64,000 nucleotides of DNA, taken from positions 4,774,001-4,838,000 of the forward strand of contig JANFOG010000001.1 in assembly GCA_024336345.1 (NCBI GenBank), in the 5' to 3' direction. Below the pieces are notes generated by a model. That model saw only the letters and a list, made by a program, of their open reading frames with translations, searched no databases and was not told where the DNA came from. Below, in pieces: positions 45,930 to 57,965 of this stretch. Positions within the stretch are counted from its first letter, which is position 1, and every line of letters starts with the position of its first letter. This DNA comes from Mariannaea sp. PMI_226 (taxonomy: Eukaryota > Ascomycota > Sordariomycetes > Hypocreales > Nectriaceae). A program made the translations under genes and the position numbers.

Positions 45930-48900
45930 GGTTGTGATACTTTGTTTGTGTGTGTCTGATGAGGATATCGTATACAGCTGCTAAAACAGTAGCCTCGGCT
46001 ACAAGTTAGGAGGGGGGATTGAAAGCCTGCCGACCCGCGACAAAGCCAAATTAATAGCAGCGTATGTAAGATATAAAATAGCAGCTGGTAAATGGCAGCG
46101 GTAGAGGGTAGAGTGTGAAAGTGTGTGTAGTGTTTCGTGTGTAAGAGGATTAGATGAGATGGTGTGGTAGTTGGATGAACGTCCACAAAAAAAAGTCCGA
46201 AGCCGAAACCACACAAGGATAGTAAGAAGAGTGATTATTCAAGAGGAATGAGGAATGAGAATGGAGAAAGGAGACAGCTACATCTGCTCTGAGCAAAAGG
46301 CGGAGAGGCCCTTATATGCATATTCGGCTCAGTGACTCTTGCAAAAGCAACACCACACCGTGGAAGGCTTTACTATCACCGGTACACCATCCACAAGCAG
46401 GGCTTCACTGGCTGTCCCGCTCAATCATTGCTACATTTCTTTTCCTTTCTTTTCTTTTTCTTCTTCTTTTTTTGTTTTACCATTTACCACTGCCTGCCCA
46501 CCGCCGCCACTGCCTGCACACGCCCCCTCCTCGCTTGGCCCCCTCCCCCCAGTCGCGGGACTGGGCTGCGTGTAACTCAATATGTCCAAGATCTGAACCA
46601 CTTCTGTATAGGACCAAGGCCGCCTCAAAAGCCCAAGTAGGCGAGAGACTAGGGGGGAGGGGGGCGCAAGCTAAACAGCTACCGGCGCGAAACAAGGAGA
46701 TGCAAAATAAAAACAGAGAGCCGAACATTTGCTATGGGCTGCAGCAAAAAAGAGACCGGATCAAAGCCTACTCGACTTAGATATGTTAGCTACGTGTACC
46801 TAAGATGATGTGGTAGTCATAGCCAAGTCATAGGTTCCCTGGCCGGAGACGGGGGCCAGCACGCACCACACACACACACATACATACAGAGCGAGCAAGA
46901 GAGTGTGGGAAGAGGTACTTGTATAGTACCTACGTAACAAGCAAGGCCGAGTACAGCAACAGTGTGTCCACACGCCCCCCAGCCCACGAGGCGTGAGGAA
47001 GGCAGATGGAACCGCACAACTTGGAGCTAAGAAGTCGATGCGGTGCTATTCAATGCAAGACAGAAAGCAAGACAGGATGGAGCCGCCGTGGGTGGAGGCG
47101 AACATGGACCGGAAACGGGGCCACACAGCCCGGAGAGGGGTGGTGGGTGACAAATCGAGTATAGAAGAGAATATGACCGCCTCTATTATGAATTCTTGTT
47201 ACAGATGCTGCCCTTAGAAAAGAGGCCATTGGGGAGGGGCAGAAAGAAGAAAAGTCCGCCTTGAGAGCAGTGAGCTCTTCCGATAGAGAGAAAGAAGTAG
47301 CAGAAGTAGGAGGCCAGGAGCCAGGAGCAGATAGACCGCGAAAGAGAGAGAGAGAGACGGGAACACTAGGGACAAGCTCCGGCATCCAAGTTGACGGGAC
47401 CGGGGTGGGCTACACTGAGCGTCAAACTGTCGGGAACCGTGGAGCTAAGGTGTGCGGTCTGCAAGATCTCATGGCAACACAACCTACCTATGTAAGTGTG
47501 TACGTATGTGGCCGAGTGGGTTTAGAGCACAGGAGAGCACAGGACAGGACAGTAAGAGGTACGGTGCAGTAGGATTCCAGCACTGCACGGTACCTAAACA
47601 GTGCGCTATGTAGGGGAGAGGGTAGGGGAGCGGGTAGGGGAGAGAGAGAGAAGGGGAGAGAAGGGGAGGTGAAGGGAGGGGGGTGTTGGTTGTTGGGTGT
47701 TGGGCGGTTGAGGGGGTACCAAAAGTCATGAGACATCGATGCTGGGACCGGGACATTGTTGCGAATCAAGATCTGTGGAACGCTATCATCTCGCCTGGTC
47801 TGCACGAAGCTTGTGTCCTCCACTCTGGGCTGCTGCATCGCGGACTAGAAGGTGGATGAGGAGGGGGGAAGAAGCAAAAGTGGGAAGAAAAAGAAAAAGA
47901 AGGACAGATACGAAAGAGGCGGAAGAGGGAAGAAGAGTTGCATAATGAGTGAGTAAGTGACTGAGCGAGTGAGTGAGTGTATGTATGTGTGTGGTGTGGT
48001 GTGGGGGGGAGGAGAGAGGTTGGGGGGAGAAAAGATGCCGGTCGAAGCAAGGAGTTGAGAGCAGCGCGTGCTGAACAAGGAAGCCGAGAAGGGACCGATT
48101 AAATGATGATGTTTCAAGATTTTTCTAATATTAGGTACGTACATTGGGTCTGGTTGAGTCTGAGATAGATGGGAGGTAGGTAGATTGGCAGTTGTGTAGT
48201 TTAAACGAGATGAACATGAAAAGGAAGTAATAATTTTGCATCCCTACGCCAAACAAACAACGATATCGTCTACGTATTAGGCAAAAGTGCACGATTTTCG
48301 TTTCGAAACGTGCGGGTTGAGCCGTTGTGACATTATATTTATCAAAACGGCCTTGCAAAAGATCTCCCCCTCCCCCCTTCCCCCCTTCCCCCCGCTTCTC
48401 GGAATCATCTACCCTGGCCTCTATCTTGGCCAGGGGTGGTACGGCTTGGGAGACATCGGGACAGTCTACTACAAGCAATCAGGTTCTACATTGATGGTAA
48501 AAAAAAACATTTTAAATAAATCCAAATGAGAGGCGTGACAGTGAGACATCACACACAAAGAAAGACGGTGGGAAAAGACCTCCCTCCGCAAACTTAGGAC
48601 CGGGATATTGTCATTGCGAGACAGTGGGCATTGGCAAGGAAAAAAAAACAAGAGGGAAGAAAGGAAAAGAAACTAAGCGAGAGGAGAGATGCGTTGTGGG
48701 CTGTGATGTCTTTCGTTTCTTTTTCCTTGTGTGTGCGTGTATTATTTTTCTTTCTTTTCTTTTTCTTCACTCTCTTTCTGTGGAGAGGAAAGATTTCAAG
48801 TCGGTGTGTTTTGAGATCTGCTGTGCGTGCAGTTGGTCTGTAAGATAGGTCAGCGAGATGCATTGGTCCGTTTGAATAGACAATGTCTTTGTCGACAGAA

Positions 48901-51214
48901 GACACTGCTTAAAGGGTCAGCAATTAGTAAAGAGAGAGGAGAAGCAAGAATGGTAGTAGATATGAAGTTGAGGTACAAGTATAGTACTGTTGGTGATTGG
49001 CTGGATCTTGCCGCATTGAACAAGCGTGTACTACCAAGCTAGCAAACTACCAAACTACCAACTAATTACATACAAGCAGAGTACACAGGCGCAAAATGAG
49101 AGACTACCTAAGGGACCCATAGAGAGGCAAACAGACAGATGACAAGACAAAACATCATCGGTAAGAATATAAGAATGAAATAGGGTGTATAATGTGGCGC
49201 TGACCAACAGTTCGTATCCCCCAGTATTGCGTCTTTTTTTAGGAGGCGGGTTTTCTTTTGCTTCCTTTCTTCTCCTTGGTTCCATTTGTCATTCTCTGAT
49301 GATTTGCTTTTAAAGAAATGGTTTAAATCAATGAATTTACTTGCAGCCCAAACTAGGTCTAGCTCTGGTCTCTTTTTCTTTTTTTTTTCTGCCGTGTCTC
49401 TCAAAAGCTCGGCGTGTGTATCTTACTTGTCGTTTGCAGGGTTCGTACTTTTCGATGTTCGGGATCGCACAGTATCTTTACCTAGGTAGGCAATTATAGA
49501 TCCCAAAGTAGAACTGCCTATCTACATCAAGTGACTTGTATTTAGCCGACGGTTGCAAGCACATCTTGCTAGACGTACAGATATTGTCTTGAGAATGCAC
49601 TTTTTTTGGTGGTTCGGATCTATGTGTGTCTCGTCACCAAAGTCTCGCTCGTGAGTACGTAGTCATGCATCTCATCCCATCCATCCCTCGAGCTCCAAGG
49701 CCGGTGCATATCGGACCCTTGCCGGTCCTTCGATCAAAGACGCAGCTCTGCGGCGCAGCGCACGCGGCGAGAAGACCATTAAGCGGGTCGATAATTGCTT
49801 TTTTCATCTTTTCTTTTCTCTCTTTCTCTCTCTCTCTCTTGTTTCTCTCTCAGCTGGCACCATTTATTACTGTATCCATCTTTGTCATCACCTGTCTGGG
49901 CCTACTGGTAGAGGTCATGGCGTTTGAGAGAGGGGGGGTGCAATGTCTAGTTCAGTTCACCGAGCCCGAGATCTCTAGCTAGAAGAAACCGCTCCAGCGA
50001 TCGAAACCACCGGATCAGAGACACGCAGACTTTCGGTGGCTTCCTTTTGGGCGGAGGTTGCATATCAAACTACAGTGCCTACCTACCTAAGTTATGCCTA
50101 ACCCAGGTAAGGTAGGGTAGGTAGCGAAAGTGGACGTTGAGGATGGGACATGTCTATCAAAATCAAGAGAAGACTGCCCGCCTCCCCCCCTCTTCCTCCT
50201 TCAAAGGTCACTTGCTGATCCAGAAATGCCGTGTGCTGGAGGTTTTCAAGACATGGCGGCGTAACGGCTTTTGGTCATCTGGCCCATCTTTCTGATCGCT
50301 TGACTCCTCCGATTATCATGAGGTTGTTGTTTTCCTGACAGATACCGATCAGCTGAATCTTTTGTTCTTTGGTGGGGCTTTGTTTTTAATCCGATTTCTT
50401 TTTTTACTTTTTTTATTTTTATTTTTTACGATTACGCCTCTTCTTCCAGCTAGATACCTCATCAAGTTACGGTTCCCTTAGGGATATCAAGCTTGGCCAC
50501 TTCGACAGACAGTACAGTACCCCATCAATTAAGGTCGGTACTTTAATTACCTGCAAGACCTACCTAAGGTACCCTATTGATACGCAAAGTTGATATGTGG
50601 TTGGTCGGCTTACAGTCAAGGTAAGGTACCTAAGGTGAGGCAGGGGTTCAAGGTAAGTACGAAGGTGTGCCTTAGGTTAGGTAAGGCAGGTTGTAGGTTC
50701 CATGGTAGTTGCCATTTCTAGGACAAGAAAAAGTGCCAGCCAATGGCAGCTCCGCATTGGCCCAATTGAACCAAAATTTTAGTCCGCCTCATGCCACAAT
50801 CTGATTCATCCCTTGCATCACCGATACCAAGACGTCCCTGCTTAAGCTTCACTGTTGCTGCGATTCATTCCCTCGGCTTCGTATCGCCTTTTTCTCGAGT
50901 CCTCCTGGGTTTGATTTTTTTTTTTTTAGAAAAAAAAAACAACTGTTCTCTTTTATTTTATTTTCTTTTTTTCTTCCAATCTGGCTTGACTTGCTTCTTC
51001 TCTAGTCCCATCGTATTTTCCCCTCACCCTGCCCTCCAACCTCACTGCTCCCTTGCGGATCGATCAATGTCATATCGTTCCTGCAGCCCAAACTAATCGC
51101 TCTACACACCTCGGTTGTCATCGTGTTCCGTTTTGTCAGAAGAAGAAAAAAAAGAGACCAAAACTACAAAAGGGCCCTTTCCACTGAGGCAGGCAAACAC
51201 ATCTCGCCTCAGTC
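45930..51214. other. Gene-poor spacer (5.3 kb) with simple repeats
   Basis: This lies between the divergent PARG-like and AsnRS genes. It contains G-rich runs at 47610-47710, GTGAGTGAGT/GTGTGG repeats at 47945-48010 and C-rich runs at 48365-48395. AGGTA/TACCT clusters lie at 49480-49492, 50081-50124 and 50543-50700. A T13/A10 inverted repeat lies at 50915-50939. ORFs up to 154 codons are low-complexity and none is recognised. Confidence 0.5.
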
Positions 51215-53054
51215 ATGCGGTCGTTGCGTGCTGCCACAAGGGCTTCCCGAAGTCTCAGGTCTTGGACGCCACAGAGGGCCTACTCGGTCCGGATTGTCTC
51301 TGGCGAGTGCCAGCGAGACATCAATGCCGTTGCCGATCTCAAGGCCTGGCCGGTCGATGCTCGCCTTGAGGGTGTCGAGATCTGTGGGTGGGTGAGGTCC
51401 GTCAGGAAAAGCTCCAATGTGAGGTTCATTGATATCACCGATGGCTCTTCTATGAGGCCTGTCCAAGTCGTCGTGGACAAGAGTTTGGCTACAGAGTACG
51501 TTTTCTTGTTGCTCTTTTTTTTCTTTCTCTTTTTTAGTTTCTTTGTTCCTAGGTTTAGATACAAGTGTCTAACACTTCATATAGCATGCGTCCTGGTGCG
51601 GCCGTCCGTGTAAAGGGAACCTGGGTGAATGAAACCAAGACACAACCCCAAGACGCCACCCATCTGTCACAAACTGAAGCTTCCAATATCAAAGCTAGTG
51701 GTGCTGGTGCCGGTGCTGCTGAGGCTGATGCCACCCCTAATGGGTCGTCATCGGCTAATTCTGGCGAAATAGCTACCATAGCTGAGCTTCAGGTCACCGA
51801 AGTAGAGATCTTGGGGCCTTCGGATCCCCAGGTAGGTTTCCATTCATCAAAGAACATGCCCCGTAGTTCCCAATGGAGAGAACCTGAAGTTGACATTTCA
51901 CTCTCCAGACTTACCCCATCCAGAACAAGTACCAAACTCCTGAGAGTCTTCGTGCCATCTCACATCTCCGCCCTCGAACTCCTCTCAACTCTACTCTCTT
52001 CCGTTTCCGCTCCGATGCCATCGCCCTCGTCACCCAGTTCTTCTTTCAGGAAAAGTTCCAGCAAACTCATCCTCCAATCATCACCTCCTCGGACTGTGAA
52101 GGCGCCGGCGAGGCATTTGCCGTCAAGGCCGGCGGAAAGGCCGAGTTCTTCCGTGACCCCAAGTACCTGACTGTCTCCTCTCAGCTCCATCTAGAGGCTC
52201 TCGCCCAGGCCCTTGGTAATGTATGGGCCCTTTCACCAACGTTCCGCGCCGAGCAGAGCGATACCTCGAGGCATCTGAGCGAGTTTTACATGCTCGAAGC
52301 CGAGATGAGCTTTGTCAAGGACATGGATGAGGTTATGGATCTGGCTCAGCGCATGTTGGCCTCCCTCGCTAAGGGCCTGAGAGGGCTCAACGCTGCAACT
52401 GAACTTCAGAAGAACCGAGCTGACTCTAAAGAACCTGCCGAGCGGCTCGCATTTGACGATCTGGTCGACCAAGCCCAGCTCGATCGTCGTTGGCGAGGCT
52501 TCCTTACGCCCAAGCAATGGCCCCGAGTCACTTACAGCGAAGCCATCGAGATGCTCAAGCCTGTTGCCCACCAATTCGAGCACACACCCGTCTGGGGTGC
52601 GGGTCTCCAGTCAGAGCATGAAAAGTACCTCGCCGAGCATGTCGGTTACGACCCAGAGGCCGACGCCTATGTACCAATCTTCATCACTCAGTACCCGCGC
52701 GAGATCAAGGCCTTTTACATGCGCCAGTCTGCCCATTCGCCTCTCCAAGGCCCCACGGTTGATTGCTTCGATCTCCTCGTGCCCAGCCTCGGCGAGCTCG
52801 CTGGTGGTTCCATGCGTGAGCATCGACTCCCACAACTCGAGGAAAATATGCGCGCCCTAGGCCTGCCAGTCCCCAGCAAGCGCTCTCCACACGGGAAGGA
52901 ATTGGCCTGGTATCTCGACCTGCGACGCTGGGGATGCCCTCCTCATGGTGGCTTCGGCTTGGGCTTTGATCGTCTGCTGAGCTACCTCACGGGCGTGCCC
53001 AATGTCCGCGACGTCGTCCCGTTCCCACGGCACTACGAGCGGTGTGACTGCTAA
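51215..53054 (+). CDS. Mitochondrial asparaginyl-tRNA synthetase, 557 aa
   Basis: A class II synthetase that charges tRNA-Asn, probably in mitochondria. Exons are 51215-51495, 51585-51831 and 51909-53054. The Arg-rich, acid-free N-terminus (MRSLRAATRASRSLRSW) suits a presequence. An OB-fold anticodon-binding domain follows (LEGVEICGWVRSVRKSSNVR, then RPGAAVRVKGTWVNE). Motif 1 lies around RTPLNSTLFRFRSDA. Motif 2 is FRAEQSDTSRHLSEF (288-302). Motif 3 is GFGLGFDRL (524-532). The FDLLVPSLGELAGGSMRE block is typical of AsnRS and its relatives. A Gly/Ala/Ser-rich insertion (GAGAGAAEADATPNGSSSAN) sits in the N-terminal domain. The motif 3 Arg is present, preceded by Asp where Glu is common. The best named counterpart is yeast Slm5. 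Confidence 0.93.
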
Positions 53055-54680
53055 ACTACAGGTTTCATGAAGGTGCTCTACTGTCCTTGGGGGCTGGTGG
53101 GCACACAAACAAGTCCTTGTCAATCAACGGCTAGGAATCCCCTCTATTCCCCCCTCCCTATCGCATCGTCTTCGTTAAGGCCTGCCTACCTGGGACAACA
53201 TATAAACCCTGCTTTTCGGACATAGCACACGATCTTAGACCTTTCGGCGAGGTGATCTGAGACGATCTGAGACCCCGTTGTCCCTGTGGTCGTGTCACGT
53301 CGTACATATCGAGCCGAGTGATGCCTCTTTTATGTTGGTCCGAAAGCTGGGCAGAAGCCACGAAAGCGAGAGTGACTAAAAGAGGGCGAGGCTCCCTCAT
53401 GAGGCAACAATAACAGTGTTCATATGAACCACAGTTATGTGTGACTTTGTGTGCTGGGAGATGAGCTGCCTGGGACATGGCGTCCGTTTGTCAAGAAAGA
53501 TTCTGGTCATTGACATGGCCAAGGTTGAGGGAGGCGGTGAGATTTCATGGAACATGTTCGTCAAGAATCTTGTACCCATGTGTGTTCCCGAACAAGGAGA
53601 GGTACCGGATCTTTCACAAAGTCCAAGATCTTGAGACTTGATCCTGATCTTGTGCGAGATCACAGTCAGAATGTCTAGGGCTGGAGATCGGTGGAATATT
53701 TCTCGTTTCTTTTTCGCTTTTGTTGTATACCATACCACTCAGTTTCTTGCATATACAATGTAGCATTAGCATACAAAGCTTTTCTTTTGGGGGGGGAGCA
53801 CACCGACCACACGGTGGTTTCCATACTGTAAAATAGATGGATTGCTGTAGAATACAAGATAGTTTTCTCTCTTCACCCTGGGTACACCATGATCATATTG
53901 GTATTTGCCTCGACTTAGTAGACTTATGTCGGTGATACGAGGGCAGCATGGGTGGTGAGAAAACCCATAATGCTGCAATAATGTATTACTTTTGTGAAGC
54001 TATCTACACTCGGGTCAGAGCAAGTTCATCATATGCTGAGTAGTTGCTATATAGGATAAGACTTGCTGCACATTCTGCTCTCGTATTTTCCCGCTCCAGG
54101 ACTATAGGGCGATATTAGAGACAGTAGACTCAGATAGATGCAGTGGCAATATGATTTCAAGCTTCTTGGAGGGCTCAAATCTGTCAGGCTTCTTCAAACA
54201 GACATATCACAGTACAGCATTCATAAACTCATATCGTGACAGCGATAATTGCCTCACTCTCTTCTCCAAGTCAGTCCAATGTAACTCCCGAGTCCTCAAT
54301 ATGGTCTGGGAGAACCTCAAATATTCTCCAAGTTACGTCTAGATATATAATTTTCAACGGGAAAGTTCTAATGACCGGTTGCTAAGGAGGTGAGGCCCGA
54401 TGCAGCTACGAGTTTGCCGTATTTGTCTTTTATGTGTCTAAATACATCTTTTACTTTACGGATCTAAAAATTGATACTAAGCACTCGTCACATGCTGAAA
54501 GGAGCCTGAGCAAACGAGTTTGCTCTTATGGTACCAGGTAAACATAAACAGGCAAGTTTTCTATATTCACCAATGAGAAATCTTCGGCAATTAATTGGCT
54601 CTCCTTGGCTCTCTTTTGCCTTTGAACTCAGGATAAATGCAGATTTATCCATAACCTCGAGGCGGAATCAGGAACATTGA

Positions 54681-54700
54681 ACACACACACACACACACAC
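54681..54700. repeat. (AC)10 microsatellite
   Basis: Ten tandem AC dinucleotides in noncoding sequence. Confidence 0.9.
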
Positions 54701-56383
54701 TTAGCATGCAAAAGGGAGGGAATCGATATCCGGACGGGAAGAAAGGCATCTTGCAGAAACGATGCAGCCAATGTCCGCCACCAGACGGACAACCGTTCAT
54801 CCTGCACAACCAATTGGACAAGGGGGGGAACGGTGGCTAACGTCAAGGTTCGATGAAGGGGGCTGTGATATCCAAGGCGTTATCCCTGGAATAGGGAGAG
54901 ACCTGGATAAGACGGCAAGTGGATGGCGTGGTGCGTGGGATGGCTAGCCAAGACGATGGATGATGATGATTATCTCTTCTAAGAGATTACTTGATTCGTC
55001 ATGACCCTCTCGTGTCCTCCTCTTTCCGTTCCAAGCAATGTACGGTAAACGATCACAAGACCAGGGGAGGGCTATCTTCTCCTCCTAAAAAAGAAAAATG
55101 TGAACAAAAACACCCCCCCGACTCTCCTCTCACAGTGATGAGAATGGGGTACTGTAACAGCGGTACAGATTATTCCTCGACAGGCTCAACTCACGTCTCC
55201 ACCAGAAACGAGAATGCGGCAAGGGTCTGTGGGCTTGACCGTTTCATCCAGGCAACGCCCAGCTTCTGGGCATGGGCGCGACCGGATAAGCATATCTGAC
55301 CATCTAAGCCGGGGGAATGCCATCATCTGGAGCGGCCAGTTGATGGGCGAAATCCTTGCCGACACAGCCGTCCGGGGAGAATGCTGGAACGTTTGTCGGT
55401 GGGAAGAAAAAGGGAGGGTGTGTGGAACCTCTAACAAACTACCCAGGTAGTCTGTATCGCTTTTCTCTTTATTTCCGGCCACTTGACCAAGTACGTAAGT
55501 CTACGCTTAAGGCCAACAAACTTCTGTATCGTACTTTGGTACTCTGTACTTTCTTTTCCAGAGCAACTGGGTTTTTGGAGACGTATTCGTGCTCCACGGT
55601 TTGTTGTTGGTGGCTTTTCTGTACTGTCAGTAGGCAATCCTTTTGCAACAAAGTGAGGAGCCCAGAGTGAGTGGACGACTTCGAGAAGCCTTGGCATGCC
55701 GGCTACCGGCGGTCCGCCCTCATCTCATCTCCAGTAGATTCCAATCTTGGGTGACTTGGTACAATGTACTGTACATCTCCAGCACCTTCATGCCGCCAGT
55801 TTTCGTCAGTCCTGTCAAATGCTATCCGAGCTCGATCTTTGTACGCGCAGCCTCATAGGGGGGGTTCAATTTCCCGTTCGTATAATCAATGGAAAGTCCC
55901 ATTGTGCATTTAGTTTATTGAGAGCTGATGTCAGCCCCGTCACAGGAGGCGTCTAGCAGCCAATGTGGGAGTGAGGGAAGTGGCTGCGTTTCCGACTTTG
56001 CCGGTCAACGCGTCAGCTTGGCACAAGCTTAACGTGGGCTTTTGGTTTTTTTTAGAGGCGCAACCTCCCCAACAGTTGGTGACGACACCCCTCCCACGGA
56101 ATTAAGCTTAAGCCAGGTATGTATCGGGAACATGGCCACACGTGAAGAGCCAGTGGACATAGGGAGTCTAAACCTAGGGCTGATGGGTTGCGTTGCTGGA
56201 AGTGGGAGGGGAGGGGCCTTGATTATGGATATCCGGCACAATGGTAGCTGCTGGTGGGAAATTAAGACGTCCGGATGACAAATCTGATTTGTTACAGGCC
56301 AACACTGTACTGTACTGTACTGTACTGTTGACGGTGAGGGTGACCTGGTAAGTCTGTTGACGAAAGTGAATGGCCTTTACCTC

Positions 56384-56704
56384 TCAGCCTCTTTTGACTT
56401 CAAAAATAGGTGTTACCAGTAATATGACGACTGAATGCAGCACGTACCAAAGGGGGGTGTCGACAACTCCAGGAGCAGCCAAGACGAGAAACACAGCGCT
56501 GTAGGCGGGAATCAACGCCTTGGCTCCAAAGTGTTGGATCTGCACTCCATTCACGTTCCAGCCCTTCCATGGCGAAGTTGATGAGGCGCCCGCTTCCAAG
56601 AATTTGAGATGCCGACTTATCCAGGAGGTGGCTCCTTGGCCCCTCCAAGGGCAGACCAGCTCGGGAACTTGGCACCTGGGCGCTCCATTCCGTTCGATAA
56701 TCAA
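56384..56704 (-). CDS. Weak ORF with a hydrophobic C-terminus
   Basis: The minus-strand frame is open for 106 codons and ends TGA. The last 50 residues have two hydrophobic stretches (ALIPAYSAVFLVLAAP and YVLHSVVILLVTPIF) with coding-like codons. A donor-like GTACGT lies between them. A second minus-strand frame (56400-56849) is also open, so the coding frame is unclear. It may be a fragment of a membrane-protein gene or chance. Confidence 0.2.
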   Translation of the reverse strand: MIIERNGAPRCQVPELVCPWRGQGATSWISRHLKFLEAGASSTSPWKGWNVNGVQIQHFGAKALIPAYSAVFLVLAAPGVVDTPLWYVLHSVVILLVTPIFEVKRG

Positions 56705-57939
56705 TGGGCCCTAGGATCCTTGGATCAGCAGCACAAATAAGTTCCACAAGGGAGCGGCGACGCTTGCGCTGTTTTTGACAAATGGCCCCAAATAGCCCTG
56801 AATTAAGCATGATCCGTTCCTTTCGGCCTTCCCAAGTAAGCGGGAGCACAAATACCCCCGTCGTACGAAGTCGAGTAGTTTGCTTTCAAACGTGGACTTT
56901 GGGTGGCCGATTTACGACGTCCTATGTATATTAGTTGTCGTGGTCGTTTGGGTTAGAGACCTCGTGGAGGAGCCACAGTTGCTCACGAGCTTCTGGGCCC
57001 CATTCATCGCCACCAATTAATTCAGGCAACTGAACCCAATGGATGGGTACCGACATGCTTATTGTGATGTTATCAAGGCTCTTTCTTGTCTTGTTGACTT
57101 GGAGGCAGAGTGCATCGCTCCCTAATGCAGCCGCATCCTCTTAGGTGTGTTATGGCCAATGTCGTCGCGACAAGATACTATGTACGATGTAAAGAGCACA
57201 TTGTAATATGGTTATAACAAACTTTGGATGATCCTTGGGCGCAAGGATATTAGATTAGAGTTGCAGCTCGCCACCTGGCCATTTTGGTCGCATGTTAGCC
57301 GCTAAATGCGGAGAATGGAGGCACGACACACCATTGAAGAGTGGTTTTTATTTCCCCTCCTTGAAAAAACATACTGCAGAATCTGGCGGTGTCTTGAGCG
57401 CATGTCTATTGTTGTCAGCGTTTGGTTGACGGGTATAGTGGTTGGCTACGGCGTAGCTCTCTGCCTGGTGTAAAATGTTGAAGATTATGAATATGCACAT
57501 CACACTCTGCATGCTCCCTCGCACAAACCCGCTTCTGTTGCTATACGTCGGGCGGGCTAGGGCAGTATCGGACTGCGCAGCGATAACCTTTGTGGGAAGC
57601 TTAGTCGTTTTCGGGGCTTGGCACTGGCTGTTCTAACTGCCATGGATGGTCTGTTCGTCGGGTTGTCAAGCTTAGCACATTCGGTAAGCTATAGCCTGCG
57701 ATAGCAATAAGCAACACCAGTGTGCGCAATAACTTGCTGTAATTACATTACACCCTCGTCACGGATCGCCGCATGGGAGTAGTACGTAGCCAAGCGGTGT
57801 AAGGCCAAGTAGGTAGTGTTAAATGGCACGATGGGTTGCGATTTTTGAGATGATATTGTATGCTCGCTTGACGTTAGACTCAAGATTGGTTGCATTTAAG
57901 CTTACTGGGCTGTGATGATAGCTGTTGATATCGGGGGGG

Positions 57940-57965
57940 TTTTTTTTTTTTATAAAAAAAAAAAA
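57940..57965. repeat. Perfect 26-bp A/T palindrome
   Basis: Twelve T, then AT, then twelve A form a perfect palindrome that could extrude as a hairpin. It follows a run of seven G. Confidence 0.85.

Noticed and set aside
47484..47838. Minus-strand ORFs rich in Pro and Ser
   Set aside because: They arise from G-rich simple repeats on the plus strand.
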